A stretch of 64,000 bases of DNA from CBDIDH01 sp965277595 (GTDB lineage Bacteria; Planctomycetota; Planctomycetia; Isosphaerales; Isosphaeraceae). Location of the stretch: the NCBI GenBank assembly GCA_965277595.1, contig CBDIDH010000001.1, forward strand, positions 1,240,001-1,304,000, in the 5' to 3' direction. A model generated the notes under the pieces. The model was given only the letters and a program-made list of their open reading frames with translations, was not told the DNA's origin and ran no database searches. The number at the start of each line of letters is the position of its first letter. Within the stretch, counting starts at the first letter, position 1. The position numbers and the translations under genes were made by a program. Of the stretch, positions 1 through 7,987 are shown piece by piece.

Positions 1-257
1 CGAGCCCGAAACGGCCGCCCCGCACATGCTACGATCGGTTCAGTTACCGCCGTGCCATCGCGCGGGCCTGCGTGAAGGCCGGAATCCCCGTCTGGCACCC
101 CCACCAGCTTCGCCACTCCGTCGCCACCGCCGTGCGGGCTCGGTTCGGCCTGGAGGCCGCACAGGTTGTCCTTGGGCACTCGCGGGCTGACGTGACTCAG
201 GTCTATGCCGAGCGCGATCTCAGCAAGGCCATCGAGGTCATGCGCGAAGTCGGCTAA
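1..257 (+). CDS. Tyrosine recombinase (phage-type integrase), C-terminal fragment
   Basis: The reading frame is open from base 3, so the gene begins outside the window and only about 84 C-terminal residues are seen. They carry the catalytic end of a tyrosine recombinase: HQLRHSVAT holds the H-x-x-R pair, LGHSRADVTQVYAE holds the G-H motif and the nucleophilic tyrosine. Such enzymes cut and rejoin DNA to integrate or excise mobile elements. With the tRNA scar near 6.05 kb and the excisionase-like genes between, it fits the integrase of the island. The family is clear; whether the missing part is intact cannot be seen. Confidence 0.9.
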   Translation, partial: SPKRPPRTCYDRFSYRRAIARACVKAGIPVWHPHQLRHSVATAVRARFGLEAAQVVLGHSRADVTQVYAERDLSKAIEVMREVG

Positions 258-392
258 AGATTCCGCCCCGGAATGCCGATCGCGCATAGGACGGGACGGC
301 GGGATTGATCCCCCGCTGACGACCCGGCGGACGCCTGGCACCCCTGCCCAAGCGTTCCGCCGGGTCCGGCCCGGCTTAAGCAGGGGGAGCGT

Positions 393-485
393 ATGCCTGA
401 CAATCTGCCCGATCTGATTACCTCATTGGTAGCCGCAAAAAACCGGTTCGAGACGGCGGCACATTTCGAATGGCTTATCCATTGA
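393..485 (+). CDS. Short 30-codon ORF, possibly the displaced N-terminus of the next gene
   Basis: A 30-residue reading frame starts at an ATG 5 bases after a strong purine-rich ribosome site (AGGGGGAG). It ends at a TGA at 483-485, 16 bases before the first usable start of the next ORF. Read one base forward from the CAT codon at 480, the frame runs directly into that ORF with no intervening stop. I infer that this is the true beginning of the downstream protein, separated by a +1 frame change. It could instead be an independent leader peptide. No function is recognised. Confidence 0.4.
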   Translation: MPDNLPDLITSLVAAKNRFETAAHFEWLIH

Positions 486-501
486 TCTGCACGCCGTCGT
501 C

Positions 502-1365
502 GTGCAGGCTCCTCTCGGCGATCACCCTAGGCTGTACCCTGGGGCGGAAATACCACCGCTTCCTGTTGCGCTCCGCACGAAGCCGTGGATAGACTCGTTC
601 TTTATCCCGCTCTTTCCTGCGGCAAAGGTCCACTATTTTGGCGAGAAGAGGTGGCTCGGCTTGTTCCGCGACCTGTCTCGTGTCGCCCTCGCCGCGCTGC
701 GAGAGAACTTGCCCGATGTTGACGCTCTTGTCGACAAGGTGCTCTACGTGGCACCGCCAAGAGACGCCGACCCTATTCTCGCGGACTTATGTCTTCTGCT
801 CCTTCGGGACGCGATAGGGTGCGCCTCGCGGCGTAAGTCTCTAATGGACCGATGGCTCTGGGGGGATACCGCGAGGACGACCCGAGTACCATACTACAGC
901 GACGAGCGCGAGGCGTGGAAGCTTGGTAGCCCTGGCGCCGCCGTGCCGGAAATCGCTCCCGATGTGACGACCTTCTATGACGACGTCTTCAACGTGTCGG
1001 TCGCGGCCCTGGACGTCGTGATTCGGGCCATAATCCCGACCAAGACAAAGTTCGAGCCGTTGCGAACAGAGGGGGGCCTACCGGAGAAGTTGCTTGAGAA
1101 CCCAGGCGAGGCAAAACTTTCAGTCGCCCGAGGTCACGCCCGTCAATTCCAATCAAGAATTCTCGCGCACCTCGACTCCGACCCGCCTTTTATTTCGCTA
1201 GACGGGGAACCCTTCCCTCCATTCCTGGAGGCCGCAACTTACTACGTGGCTCGGCTGATCGAGGCCAATGGGGAGCAGGTCTCGTTCGCCAATTGGTTGA
1301 AGGGCCATGAAGAGTTCTTAGGCACGAAAGTAGTTCTACTGTCTCGCGGGGTTGAATTCGTCTAA
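502..1365 (+). pseudogene. Unknown island protein, 3' end replaced by an IS insertion
   Basis: This 287-codon frame is not recognised as any family. It is soluble and mixed charged/hydrophobic, with no signal peptide or membrane segment. The GTG start has no good ribosome site, whereas the short frame just upstream has one, so the real N-terminus may lie there across a +1 shift. The last ten or so codons lie inside the left inverted repeat of the adjacent insertion sequence (from base 1334). The native C-terminus is therefore lost and the gene is probably broken. It lies in the island between the integrase and the regulatory genes. Function unknown. Confidence 0.5.
1334..1347 (+). repeat. Left terminal inverted repeat of the IS
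   Basis: TTCTACTGTCTCGC is repeated in inverse orientation at the other end of the element. Two further outer bases (1331-1332) also match after one mismatch. It encodes the last residues of the interrupted upstream frame. Confidence 0.8.
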
Positions 1366-1388
1366 CCATTCCTGCCTCATTGACTTCC

Positions 1389-2792
1389 ATGACGGAGTTA
1401 CCCGAGATGGGGGCGATCATGGAACGGCGATACGAGCTTCGACTTGAACAAATGCTGGCTCAAGCCGAAGTCTCGCCCGCGCTGATGCTGGGCCTCTTCG
1501 ATCGGCTCGAAACCTTCGTCGAGCCTTTCGCCGTGTCGCTCGATCAGCCCGAGCAACGACATCATACCGCCGAATCCATGACAGGTCTCCTCTCCAAGCT
1601 GCCGAGGAAGTCGGGCGAGGCGATCGCCTATCTTCATGACCACCGGCGGCAGGGCCTTCAGAACTTCGTCGGGTCGGTCCCCTGGGATCATCAACCGCTG
1701 CTCGCCACATTGGCTGGTCAGATCGGCGAGGAGCTCGGCGAACCCGATGGCGTGATCGTCTTCGACCCCTCGGCGTTCCTCAAGAAGGGGATCAAGTCGG
1801 TCGGCGTGGCTCGCCAATGGTGCGGCCGGTATGGCAAGGTCGACAACTGCCAGGTCGGCGTCTTCATGGCCTATGTATCCCGGAAAGAGCATGCTCTTGT
1901 TAATATGCGTCTCTTCCTTCCCGAGGAATGGGCGACGAACAAGGCCCGTCGGAAGGAGGCGGGCGTTCCCAAGGATCGGAAGCACCGCACCCGCCACCAA
2001 CTCGCGCTGGAAATGCTTGAAGAGTGCGGCCAGGCCCTGCCTCACACGTGGGTCGCTGGCGATGACGAGATGGGCCGTCCTTCGAGTTTTCGCCGGAAAT
2101 TACGCGATCGGGGTGAGCGTTACCTGCTCGGAGTTCCCTCGAATCTCCTGGTTCGCGACCTCGACGTGCCGGCACCAGAATACTCGGGGCGAGGCCGATA
2201 TCCCAAGAGTCCCTTCCTGCGTCTGGATCGCTGGCAAGCGGCCTTGCCGGAAGACGCCTGGACCTCGATCGACGTGCGTGACGGCGAGAAAGGCCCGATG
2301 GTTGTCGAGGTGGTCAAGCGCCGTGTCCAGGCGAGGACCGAGACCGGAGGCACCGGTCCTGATGAGTTGCTGTTCGTGACGCGTGAGGCCCAATCCGACG
2401 GCAAATTCAAGCATGACTATTATCTTTCAAATGCCGATCCCGACGAGCCGTTGAGTGAACTGGCGCGAGTGACCAAGGGGGCACATCGGGTCGAGGAGTG
2501 CTTCCAGCGAGACAAGAGCGAAGCGGGGCAAGCCGATTATCAGGTAAGGAACTGGCGAGGCTGGCATCATCATCAAACCCTGTCGCTGCTAGCCGCGTGG
2601 TTCCTGAATCAGGAGACGCGGCGGGGAAAAAATCGGGACCCCGGCGTTGACGGTGCCGCGGTTGCGGCAGTTACTGGGGGGCTTGATCGAAGAGCACCTG
2701 AAGGTGAACGAAACATCGTCGCTGTGTCGTCGAAGCACGCGCTGGTTGGATCGCAACGAGCGAGCCAGGCTGTATCACCATTGCTCACGTAA
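1389..2792 (+). CDS. IS701-family DDE transposase, frameshifted near the C-terminus
   Basis: The protein has the IS701 layout. The first catalytic Asp lies in VIVFDPSAFLKKG, followed by the family block QWCGRYGKVDNCQVGV. The second Asp is in the DDEMGR region, and the acidic/aromatic C-terminal block YQVRNWRGWHHHQ follows. The ATG was chosen over an upstream TTG. Around base 2627 there is a run of six A; after it this frame becomes unlike the family, while the +1 frame (ending at 2829) continues as TPALTVPRLRQLLGG, the expected IS701 C-terminus. Loss of one A would restore a full-length protein. This is either a mutation or a transcript-slippage site. Confidence 0.85.
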   Translation: MTELPEMGAIMERRYELRLEQMLAQAEVSPALMLGLFDRLETFVEPFAVSLDQPEQRHHTAESMTGLLSKLPRKSGEAIAYLHDHRRQGLQNFVGSVPWDHQPLLATLAGQIGEELGEPDGVIVFDPSAFLKKGIKSVGVARQWCGRYGKVDNCQVGVFMAYVSRKEHALVNMRLFLPEEWATNKARRKEAGVPKDRKHRTRHQLALEMLEECGQALPHTWVAGDDEMGRPSSFRRKLRDRGERYLLGVPSNLLVRDLDVPAPEYSGRGRYPKSPFLRLDRWQAALPEDAWTSIDVRDGEKGPMVVEVVKRRVQARTETGGTGPDELLFVTREAQSDGKFKHDYYLSNADPDEPLSELARVTKGAHRVEECFQRDKSEAGQADYQVRNWRGWHHHQTLSLLAAWFLNQETRRGKNRDPGVDGAAVAAVTGGLDRRAPEGERNIVAVSSKHALVGSQRASQAVSPLLT

Positions 2793-2828
2793 AGTCATGC
2801 CAAGACTCAAGAATCAGTTGCGGACGTA

Positions 2829-2842
2829 GCGAGACAGTAGAA
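2829..2842 (+). repeat. Right terminal inverted repeat of the IS
   Basis: GCGAGACAGTAGAA is the exact complement of the left end. It begins at the last base of the restored-frame transposase stop codon. Confidence 0.8.
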
Positions 2843-2931
2843 TTATGCGGACCATATCAAATCAGACGGCACGATCGAATGAGACGGGCGGTGCGTGCCG
2901 TTTGTTGGATAAAAAAGAGAGGAGATTGGGC

Positions 2932-3189
2932 ATGAACGTCCGCGATGCCGCCGCATACCTGACCGAGCGCCATTTCAAGTGCTCCCCCGGCACGGTCCGC
3001 GCCCTGTATCGAGCCGGGAAACTCCGTTGTCATCGCGGACCATCAGGGCGGGGACCTATGCAATTCACTCCTGACGAACTAGGCCGATTCCTGTGCGACG
3101 AGATGAAGACAGGGGAGACCGCGTCCGTCCCTTCGGGTTCCAGGCTGAAGCCGAATCCCAAGCCCGCCTCGCAGCCAGCAGACGACTAG
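2932..3189 (+). CDS. Excisionase-like helix-turn-helix protein
   Basis: This 85-residue protein starts at an ATG preceded by GAGAGGAG. Residues 1-55 form a winged helix-turn-helix of the MerR/excisionase type: NVRDAAAYLTER, then SPGTVRALYRAGKL as the recognition helix, then a basic wing and a closing helix around FTPDELGRFL. The tail is Lys/Pro rich. Such small proteins direct excision by the element's integrase or act as regulators. It is the first of three similar genes in the island. A longer N-terminal extension is possible but lacks a ribosome site. Confidence 0.7.
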   Translation: MNVRDAAAYLTERHFKCSPGTVRALYRAGKLRCHRGPSGRGPMQFTPDELGRFLCDEMKTGETASVPSGSRLKPNPKPASQPADD

Positions 3190-3809
3190 ATGGACGCCGT
3201 GCGGCGGAGCCGTAAGTCCTAGTCCGACTCCGGTCCCCTGTGTAAGACTGGCCAGAAAGGGCGGCCGGTGGCGACTGACGAGAGGAGAGACGAAGTAGAC
3301 GCACCTCATACGGATGAAGCAATCGGCCCAGTCAATTTCCGATTCCTTAACGCGCAGCACACGGCCCACTGCCGGCCGGGGCGTCGCGAAGATCCGGCGG
3401 GAGCTGCTTGGCCAGGTCGAGTGATCACCCGGAAGGACGCACACCGAGTCGGCCCTCGCCGCGCTAGTCCCCGGCCGCTTAAAGTTGGCCCGGCGCGTGC
3501 TCCACGAGGAACTCGCGGGGATGGAGCCCGATCGGAACTGACGGGGTCACCAGGCCGAGGTATTTTGCTGAAAACGTTGTTTCTGTTGTTCGTTGAGTTG
3601 GGACCAGGTTGAGCAACTCGGGCCGTAGCGAGAGAGGATGAGGAATTTGGAGAATAAGGAGATTGCGGGGAATTGACCCTGGGAGGCCCACCCGAGGGCT
3701 CCGGCCGGGATGACGAGCCAAGAGGCACAGAGGAAGGCGTCTTTGCGGAGGTCCCCGCCCTCGCCGTTCGGCCGCCGGTGCAGTCGCACCATCAGGAGGT
3801 AAGAGCATC
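3190..3809 (+). other. Gene-poor stretch with decayed coding remnants
   Basis: No intact gene is supported over these 620 bases. One plus-strand frame (3314-3541) reads as protein-like sequence but is cut by an in-frame TGA at 3422: it gives a basic segment ending RRELLGQVE, then after the stop TESALAALVPGRLKLARRV. A minus-strand frame of 81 codons (3547-3792) also has plausible composition. I read the region as debris of one or two lost island genes. The last 20 bases hold the ribosome site (AGGAGG) of the next gene. Confidence 0.4.
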
Positions 3810-4241
3810 ATGACCGTAGCCGAGGCGGCGGACCTGCTTGGCTGCAAACCGGGGCTTGTTTACAAGCTCTGCGCCGAGAACCACATCGGTCATTGCCGCA
3901 TTGGCTTTGGCCGGGGCAGGATCGTGATTGACGCCGACGATGTGGCTCGATACCGCGAAGAACGTCGCGTCGAGCCAGTGACGTCACTCAGCCTCGAAGC
4001 TGAATCCGAGGCGACTCGGACGCGACACGGCAAGCGGCCAGTCGTAAGGGATTACTGTACGGAGTGGATGCAGGAGCAGGCCGAAGAAAGGCGGCTCGCG
4101 GCCGAGCGAAAGGAGGCCATCGCCCATGCAAAGGCTGCGGCCCAGCCAACCCGACCTGCAACTTTGCTTGACGAGCTACGTCGAGAGAAGAAAGTGATCT
4201 CCGAGGGCAAGAGAAGGGGCAGTAAAGGAATCGAATGTTGA
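3810..4241 (+). CDS. Excisionase-type helix-turn-helix protein with charged tail
   Basis: The ATG follows an AGGAGG site at good spacing. Residues 1-50 match the HTH_17/excisionase fold: MTVAEAADLLGCKPGLVYKL, an arginine/glycine-rich wing and DADDVARYREER. The remaining 90 residues are strongly charged and probably helical (EEQAEERRLAAERKEAIAHAK), perhaps a coiled coil for partner or DNA contact. It lies in the island among similar genes, 121 bases before the next. A regulator or recombination directionality factor is likely; the precise role is inferred only. Confidence 0.7.
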   Translation: MTVAEAADLLGCKPGLVYKLCAENHIGHCRIGFGRGRIVIDADDVARYREERRVEPVTSLSLEAESEATRTRHGKRPVVRDYCTEWMQEQAEERRLAAERKEAIAHAKAAAQPTRPATLLDELRREKKVISEGKRRGSKGIEC

Positions 4242-4362
4242 TTCTGAAGAGCGGCGGGACAATTTGGGGCGGTTTGAATTCCCCGGTAAAACGTCAGAGG
4301 GACAACGACACCTGCCTCCACTGGCAAGACGGTAGTCATTCAGACAACAAGGAGGCTTATGA

Positions 4363-4683
4363 ATGAAGACCCGCCCAAGCGAGGATGTCCGCCAACTCTG
4401 GACGCCCGCCGATCTGTCTCGCCGATGGGGATGCTCCGTGGCGACGACCCTGGATCGGGTGCGCACCAAGAGCGTCCCTTATCTCTGGCTGGGGCCTGGC
4501 GAAGCCCGGCTGACCGGTCGCGGCGTCAAGTTCATCCGGTTTCGCCCTCAGGCCGTGGAAGCCTGGGAGGCGGCGATCGAGGGACATTGGTCCCCCGAGC
4601 CAGTGCGTCACGAGCCCGTCGATCGCCGGGTCGCGTCAAATGGCCTGATGCGCGGTCACCGGGCCAAGTGCAAACCGGACTAG
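4363..4683 (+). CDS. Small putative DNA-binding protein (HTH-like)
   Basis: This 106-residue basic protein follows a strong AAGGAGG site. Two overlapping ATGs exist; the second (this frame) gives the protein-like sequence. Its N-terminal half, LWTPADLSRRWGCSVATTLDR, resembles an excisionase-like helix-turn-helix, followed by a wing-like stretch and a helix ending EAWEAAIEGHW. The fold assignment is weaker than for the two preceding genes. It is the third small regulatory-type gene in series in the island. Confidence 0.6.
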   Translation: MKTRPSEDVRQLWTPADLSRRWGCSVATTLDRVRTKSVPYLWLGPGEARLTGRGVKFIRFRPQAVEAWEAAIEGHWSPEPVRHEPVDRRVASNGLMRGHRAKCKPD

Positions 4684-4795
4684 AGCAAGGCGACTGGTAT
4701 GTGCGTAAGCGGTCACCCACGAAGGCGGTGTTCCCGAAGAGATCCGGGCTGCCAGAAGATCTCGTACGGACTCGTGTCAACGGGAGATGGCATCG

Positions 4796-5728
4796 ATGGG
4801 TCAACATTATGTCCCGCAGATGTATCTGAATCATTTCGAGGACCCTGGGCATCCAGGCTTCGTCTGGCCGCATGACAAGAAGAGTGGCACCGCCCGGCTA
4901 GTCAAAATCTTGAAGACCGCCCAAGCCAAAGGGTTCTACAGCGAGTCGATGGAGAAACGCCTCGCCCAGGAGGTCGAAATCCCTGGCAACAATGCGATGG
5001 AGAAGATACGAAACGGTGGCACGATCAGCCCGGCCGAGAGACTCGACCTGGCCTATTACGTCGGGTGCATGATCAGGCGGGTCCCTTACCACAGGAGGTG
5101 GACAAGGGGCTTGCTCCCTGAAGTTCTCGCCGCCACCACCGCCCGTTTTCGCGAGGAACTCCAGATGATCGCCGCGGACAGGGGCGTCGACCCTGAGTTG
5201 ATCGCAAAACGACTCCGGCTGTACGAGAAGGCGGAGGCGGATTTCCTGGTCGCCACTCCTCCGAAGCTGGTCGAGCAAATGGACAACCCTATCCCCACCG
5301 AGGCGATCACGAGCGCCGTTTACGGGATGACGTGGCGGGTACTGAGATCCCCCGGACTGCAATATTTCGTCACGACCGACAACCCGGCCTTCTTCTTCCG
5401 CGCGGAGGGTTATGGCCTGGGCAACGCGCCGTCGGAACTGTCGTTCCCGCTCTCCACGTCCCTCGCCCTCCACGGGTCGCGGCAAGGACCGTCTTGCGGC
5501 CTCATGTTCGTGGACGCCACACAGAAGACCGTCAGGGAGATTAACAGGCGCCTTGCCAGCCAGACCGAGCGGCTGGCGTTCTATCACAAGCCGGCCCCCT
5601 GGCTCCTAAAGTTCCTTCCGAACGAGGATCCTTACCTCAGCCGGATCGTGTGGGGCAAAAAGCCGCTCCCTGGGCCGGCGGGGCCACCTGAAAACGAGAC
5701 CGACATCTTCAACATCGTCGGGGCCTGA
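4796..5728 (+). CDS. DUF4238 domain protein
   Basis: The protein opens with GQHYVPQMYLNHF, the hallmark of DUF4238 proteins, and has the family's usual length (about 310 residues). Later family-like blocks are YFVTTDNPAFFF and the C-terminal FYHKPAPWL. The ATG at 4796 is preferred over one nine bases earlier because a GGGAG site lies nine bases before it. The biochemical role of DUF4238 is not established; members occur often as accessory genes in islands and prophages. It is the last gene of the island before the tRNA scar, a common place for cargo. Confidence 0.8.
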   Translation: MGQHYVPQMYLNHFEDPGHPGFVWPHDKKSGTARLVKILKTAQAKGFYSESMEKRLAQEVEIPGNNAMEKIRNGGTISPAERLDLAYYVGCMIRRVPYHRRWTRGLLPEVLAATTARFREELQMIAADRGVDPELIAKRLRLYEKAEADFLVATPPKLVEQMDNPIPTEAITSAVYGMTWRVLRSPGLQYFVTTDNPAFFFRAEGYGLGNAPSELSFPLSTSLALHGSRQGPSCGLMFVDATQKTVREINRRLASQTERLAFYHKPAPWLLKFLPNEDPYLSRIVWGKKPLPGPAGPPENETDIFNIVGA

Positions 5729-6030
5729 ATCACTCCATGCCCGTCCGCACCCTCGAAATGGTTCCCGATCCTTGGCAATTCGGACGTACGAGAACGCCCA
5801 AGGCCGCGCCGGGAGCCCACGGGCCCGGCGCGGCCGAAGAGGTTGAACGGCATGGACTCTTGACTACTACCGAGCACTACCGGATTACTCCCCGGCTGGC
5901 TTGGAGAATACCGCGAATCCTTGCGATAGTTTGCGCCGATAGGAGTGGACTTGCGAGGACTGGACGCATCCTGTAAAGTCCCGCCGTCTCTGGGGTTCGG
6001 TGTTGGCGAAAGCCTCGGCGGGACGGGCTC

Positions 6031-6070
6031 GACACGCTGGGGGTCGCAGGTTCAAGTCCTGCGACGCCCA
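6031..6070 (+). other. 3' half of a tRNA-Val(GAC)-like gene (attachment-site scar)
   Basis: Forty bases fit positions 34-73 of a tRNA. They are anticodon GAC plus AC, the 3' anticodon stem GCTGG, variable loop GGGTC, T arm GCAGG-TTCAAGT-CCTGC, 3' acceptor strand GACGCCC and discriminator A. The bases upstream do not form the matching 5' anticodon stem (CCAGC would be needed) and no GGGCGTC acceptor partner is present, so this is half a gene. A sequence switch at the anticodon loop is the usual footprint of tyrosine-recombinase integration. The valine identity rests on the anticodon and similarity to known tRNA-Val 3' halves. Confidence 0.7.
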
Positions 6071-6107
6071 TGGTCCGACGCGGAAATCGCAACGACCAAG
6101 AATGACG

Positions 6108-6138
6108 GGCCGGGCGGTACATCATGTACCACCCGGCC
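6108..6138 (+). terminator. Hairpin terminator downstream of the tRNA scar
   Basis: GGCCGGGCGGTACA and TGTACCACCCGGCC form a 14-bp stem with a single G-T pair and a 3-base loop. A short T run (TTTT) follows ten bases later. Its place 38 bases after the tRNA 3' end suggests it is the terminator of the original tRNA gene. Confidence 0.65.
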
Positions 6139-6468
6139 TGTACCATTTTGCGCCCCGGTTCCGTCGGCGCGAGGCGATGAACGCGTCGACCTGCTCTCTT
6201 GCGTCCATAGCCTGCTTCACCTCGGCGATAAGCTCGATTTGATCATTCGAGCCGCCTCCTGGCCAAGCCAGACGCGGTGAGCCTGGCGTCTGATGCCTGC
6301 CACGCTCGGGTCCGCCTGAGTCTCTGGATTGCCGCCGCGAATTTTCCTTCAATGTTCTTCGTCGCGTCTCAGGCTCGATTCGACTACGATTCGCCCTTGT
6401 CTCCTCAACCGCGCGAATCCCGCCCCGTCAGTCTCGCCAACGATTAGGACCGGCGAAGGAATTTCGAC

Positions 6469-7725
6469 ATGAATCTCCTGGCATGCACCCGCTCCTTGAT
6501 CTCCGTCTGGCTTCTCCTGGCGGCCACCAACGCTCTCGCGCAAGAGCAAAGCTGGCCCCCGGAGAAGACGAAGGAATCCGAATTTACGGGCCGGAAACTC
6601 GACACCTATCGGCACGGGGTCAAGAAGGAATGGGGATACGCGGCGCCTCAGCAAGATACCTTCCTGGTGCTCCACCCCGTCGAGGCGAAGCCGACCCCTC
6701 CGCTCTACGTCGTCCTTCATTCCGCGGGGCACGACGTTCACTCGTGCCTCGCCTGCACGACCACGCCCGGCAACCACGACATCTATCATGCGCCGCCGGG
6801 GTTCCTGGCGCTCTACCTCGATTGCCGGGCCAACAAGGGAGACTGGTGGTGGGGAAGTGAAAAGGATAAAGGACCCTACGTCGGTGCCACCGAGAAGCGA
6901 GTCATCGAGACGGTCAAATGGGTCGTCAAGGAATACGGAGTCGACGAGAATCGCGTTTACCTCTGCGGCAATTCGATGGGCGGGAGCGGCACCCTGGGAA
7001 TCGGCATGCGTCACGGCGACGTCTTCGCCTCAATCAAGGCAAACGTACCCGCTGGGGTCCAACACGTTTCCAGCCGGATGTACTTCCCACCCCGGACGGT
7101 TCCGACGGATGTCAACCTTCCCGACCCCCCGATCGTGATTGACTACTCGGCCCCGAACGACGGCTGGTCGAAGGGACATGAAGCCTTCGCCAGAGCCATG
7201 AATGAACGAAAGTATGCACTTTTTTTGTACTGGGGACCGTTCGGTCACGCGAACAATCATGAGAAAATTCTGAAGGTGAATGACCTGATCAACTCCTTCG
7301 ACTGGCTGAGCGTCAAGTTGAACGAGCCTTACCCGGCGTTCACCAACGCCTCGACCAACGACCCGCTCCCCTGGCCGGATCACCTTGCCGAGAAGACGCC
7401 AGGACAGGTCAACGCCTTCTTTCGCTGGAAGAATGTGAGCGACACATCGGAATCGTTCGACATGCAACTCTTTCTGGTCAAGGCGTCAGACTTCAAAACG
7501 TCGTTCACGATCCCGGCGGAAGCGACCGCCGACGTGACCTTGCGGCGACTCCAGCGGCTACAAATCCCCCCCGGAACAGCCCTGCGCTGGACCTTCGGCC
7601 CGGCCAAGGGCGAGGCAATCGCCGATGCGACCGGGCGGATCACGATCCCCCGATTGAAGATCACGGAGGAACCGACCGTCCTGAGCGTCAAACAGGCGAA
7701 GGCGTCACCTCTCGGGCCGAAGTGA
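6469..7725 (+). CDS. Exported alpha/beta-hydrolase (esterase/depolymerase-like)
   Basis: A signal peptide (residues 1-24, ending NALAQ) leads into an alpha/beta-hydrolase core of about 260 residues. The nucleophile elbow GNSMGG places the catalytic serine at residue 169. The oxyanion region is LYVVLHSAGHD, and a histidine in WGPFGHANNH is a candidate for the triad. The C-terminal 120 residues look like a beta-sandwich accessory domain. Planctomycetes have many such exported esterases acting on polysaccharide esters or polyesters; the substrate here is unknown. The ATG follows GAAGGA. It stands alone between the island junction and a convergent glycosidase. Confidence 0.75.
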   Translation: MNLLACTRSLISVWLLLAATNALAQEQSWPPEKTKESEFTGRKLDTYRHGVKKEWGYAAPQQDTFLVLHPVEAKPTPPLYVVLHSAGHDVHSCLACTTTPGNHDIYHAPPGFLALYLDCRANKGDWWWGSEKDKGPYVGATEKRVIETVKWVVKEYGVDENRVYLCGNSMGGSGTLGIGMRHGDVFASIKANVPAGVQHVSSRMYFPPRTVPTDVNLPDPPIVIDYSAPNDGWSKGHEAFARAMNERKYALFLYWGPFGHANNHEKILKVNDLINSFDWLSVKLNEPYPAFTNASTNDPLPWPDHLAEKTPGQVNAFFRWKNVSDTSESFDMQLFLVKASDFKTSFTIPAEATADVTLRRLQRLQIPPGTALRWTFGPAKGEAIADATGRITIPRLKITEEPTVLSVKQAKASPLGPK

Positions 7726-7987
7726 GGCAAGGACTCTCGATCGCGTCGGCCCGAGACCCCCTGGACGATCCGACCGGCACCGATAGCGTTCGAAGATCTG
7801 GCGCGACAGCTCAAGCACCGACTCGCTCAGGATGTCCTTCGAAAACTTCCCGGCAACGCCCGGGGACCCTGTGGCATCGAACGCAACCGAGCCGCGTCTG
7901 GCCGAAGCGACGCGCCCGACCGCGATGTCAGGGGGCGCCGATTCAAGACCATCGGGGCCAGGCTCTCGGCTCGGGCGCGGGGCGGCT

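Larger units (their letters stand above)
1334..2842 (+). mobile_element. IS701-like insertion sequence, about 1.5 kb
   Basis: The element is bounded by a perfect 14-bp inverted repeat (TTCTACTGTCTCGC at 1334-1347, its complement at 2829-2842) and contains one transposase gene. Length and layout match IS701-type elements. I found no convincing target duplication in the bases next to the repeats, so the exact outer ends could be a few bases off. The left end lies inside the 3' end of the preceding ORF, showing insertion into that gene. The transposase frame is broken near its C-terminus, so the copy may be inactive. Confidence 0.8.
5729..6468 (+). other. Island-chromosome junction, no gene
   Basis: This 740-base space holds the end of the island, the tRNA 3' half and a hairpin terminator (listed separately). 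Bases 6139-6460 lead to the esterase-like gene and hold only its ribosome site (GAAGGA). Short frames overlapping the tRNA scar are the familiar false translations of tRNA sequence. Confidence 0.6.

Noticed and set aside
1331..2849. Target-site duplication flanking the IS
   Set aside because: The bases outside the 14-bp inverted repeats do not match at 3-9 bp for any end placement tried by eye.
5877..6146. 89-codon minus-strand frame containing GLEPATPSVS
   Set aside because: This is the well-known false translation of the antisense strand of a tRNA; it overlaps the tRNA half-gene.
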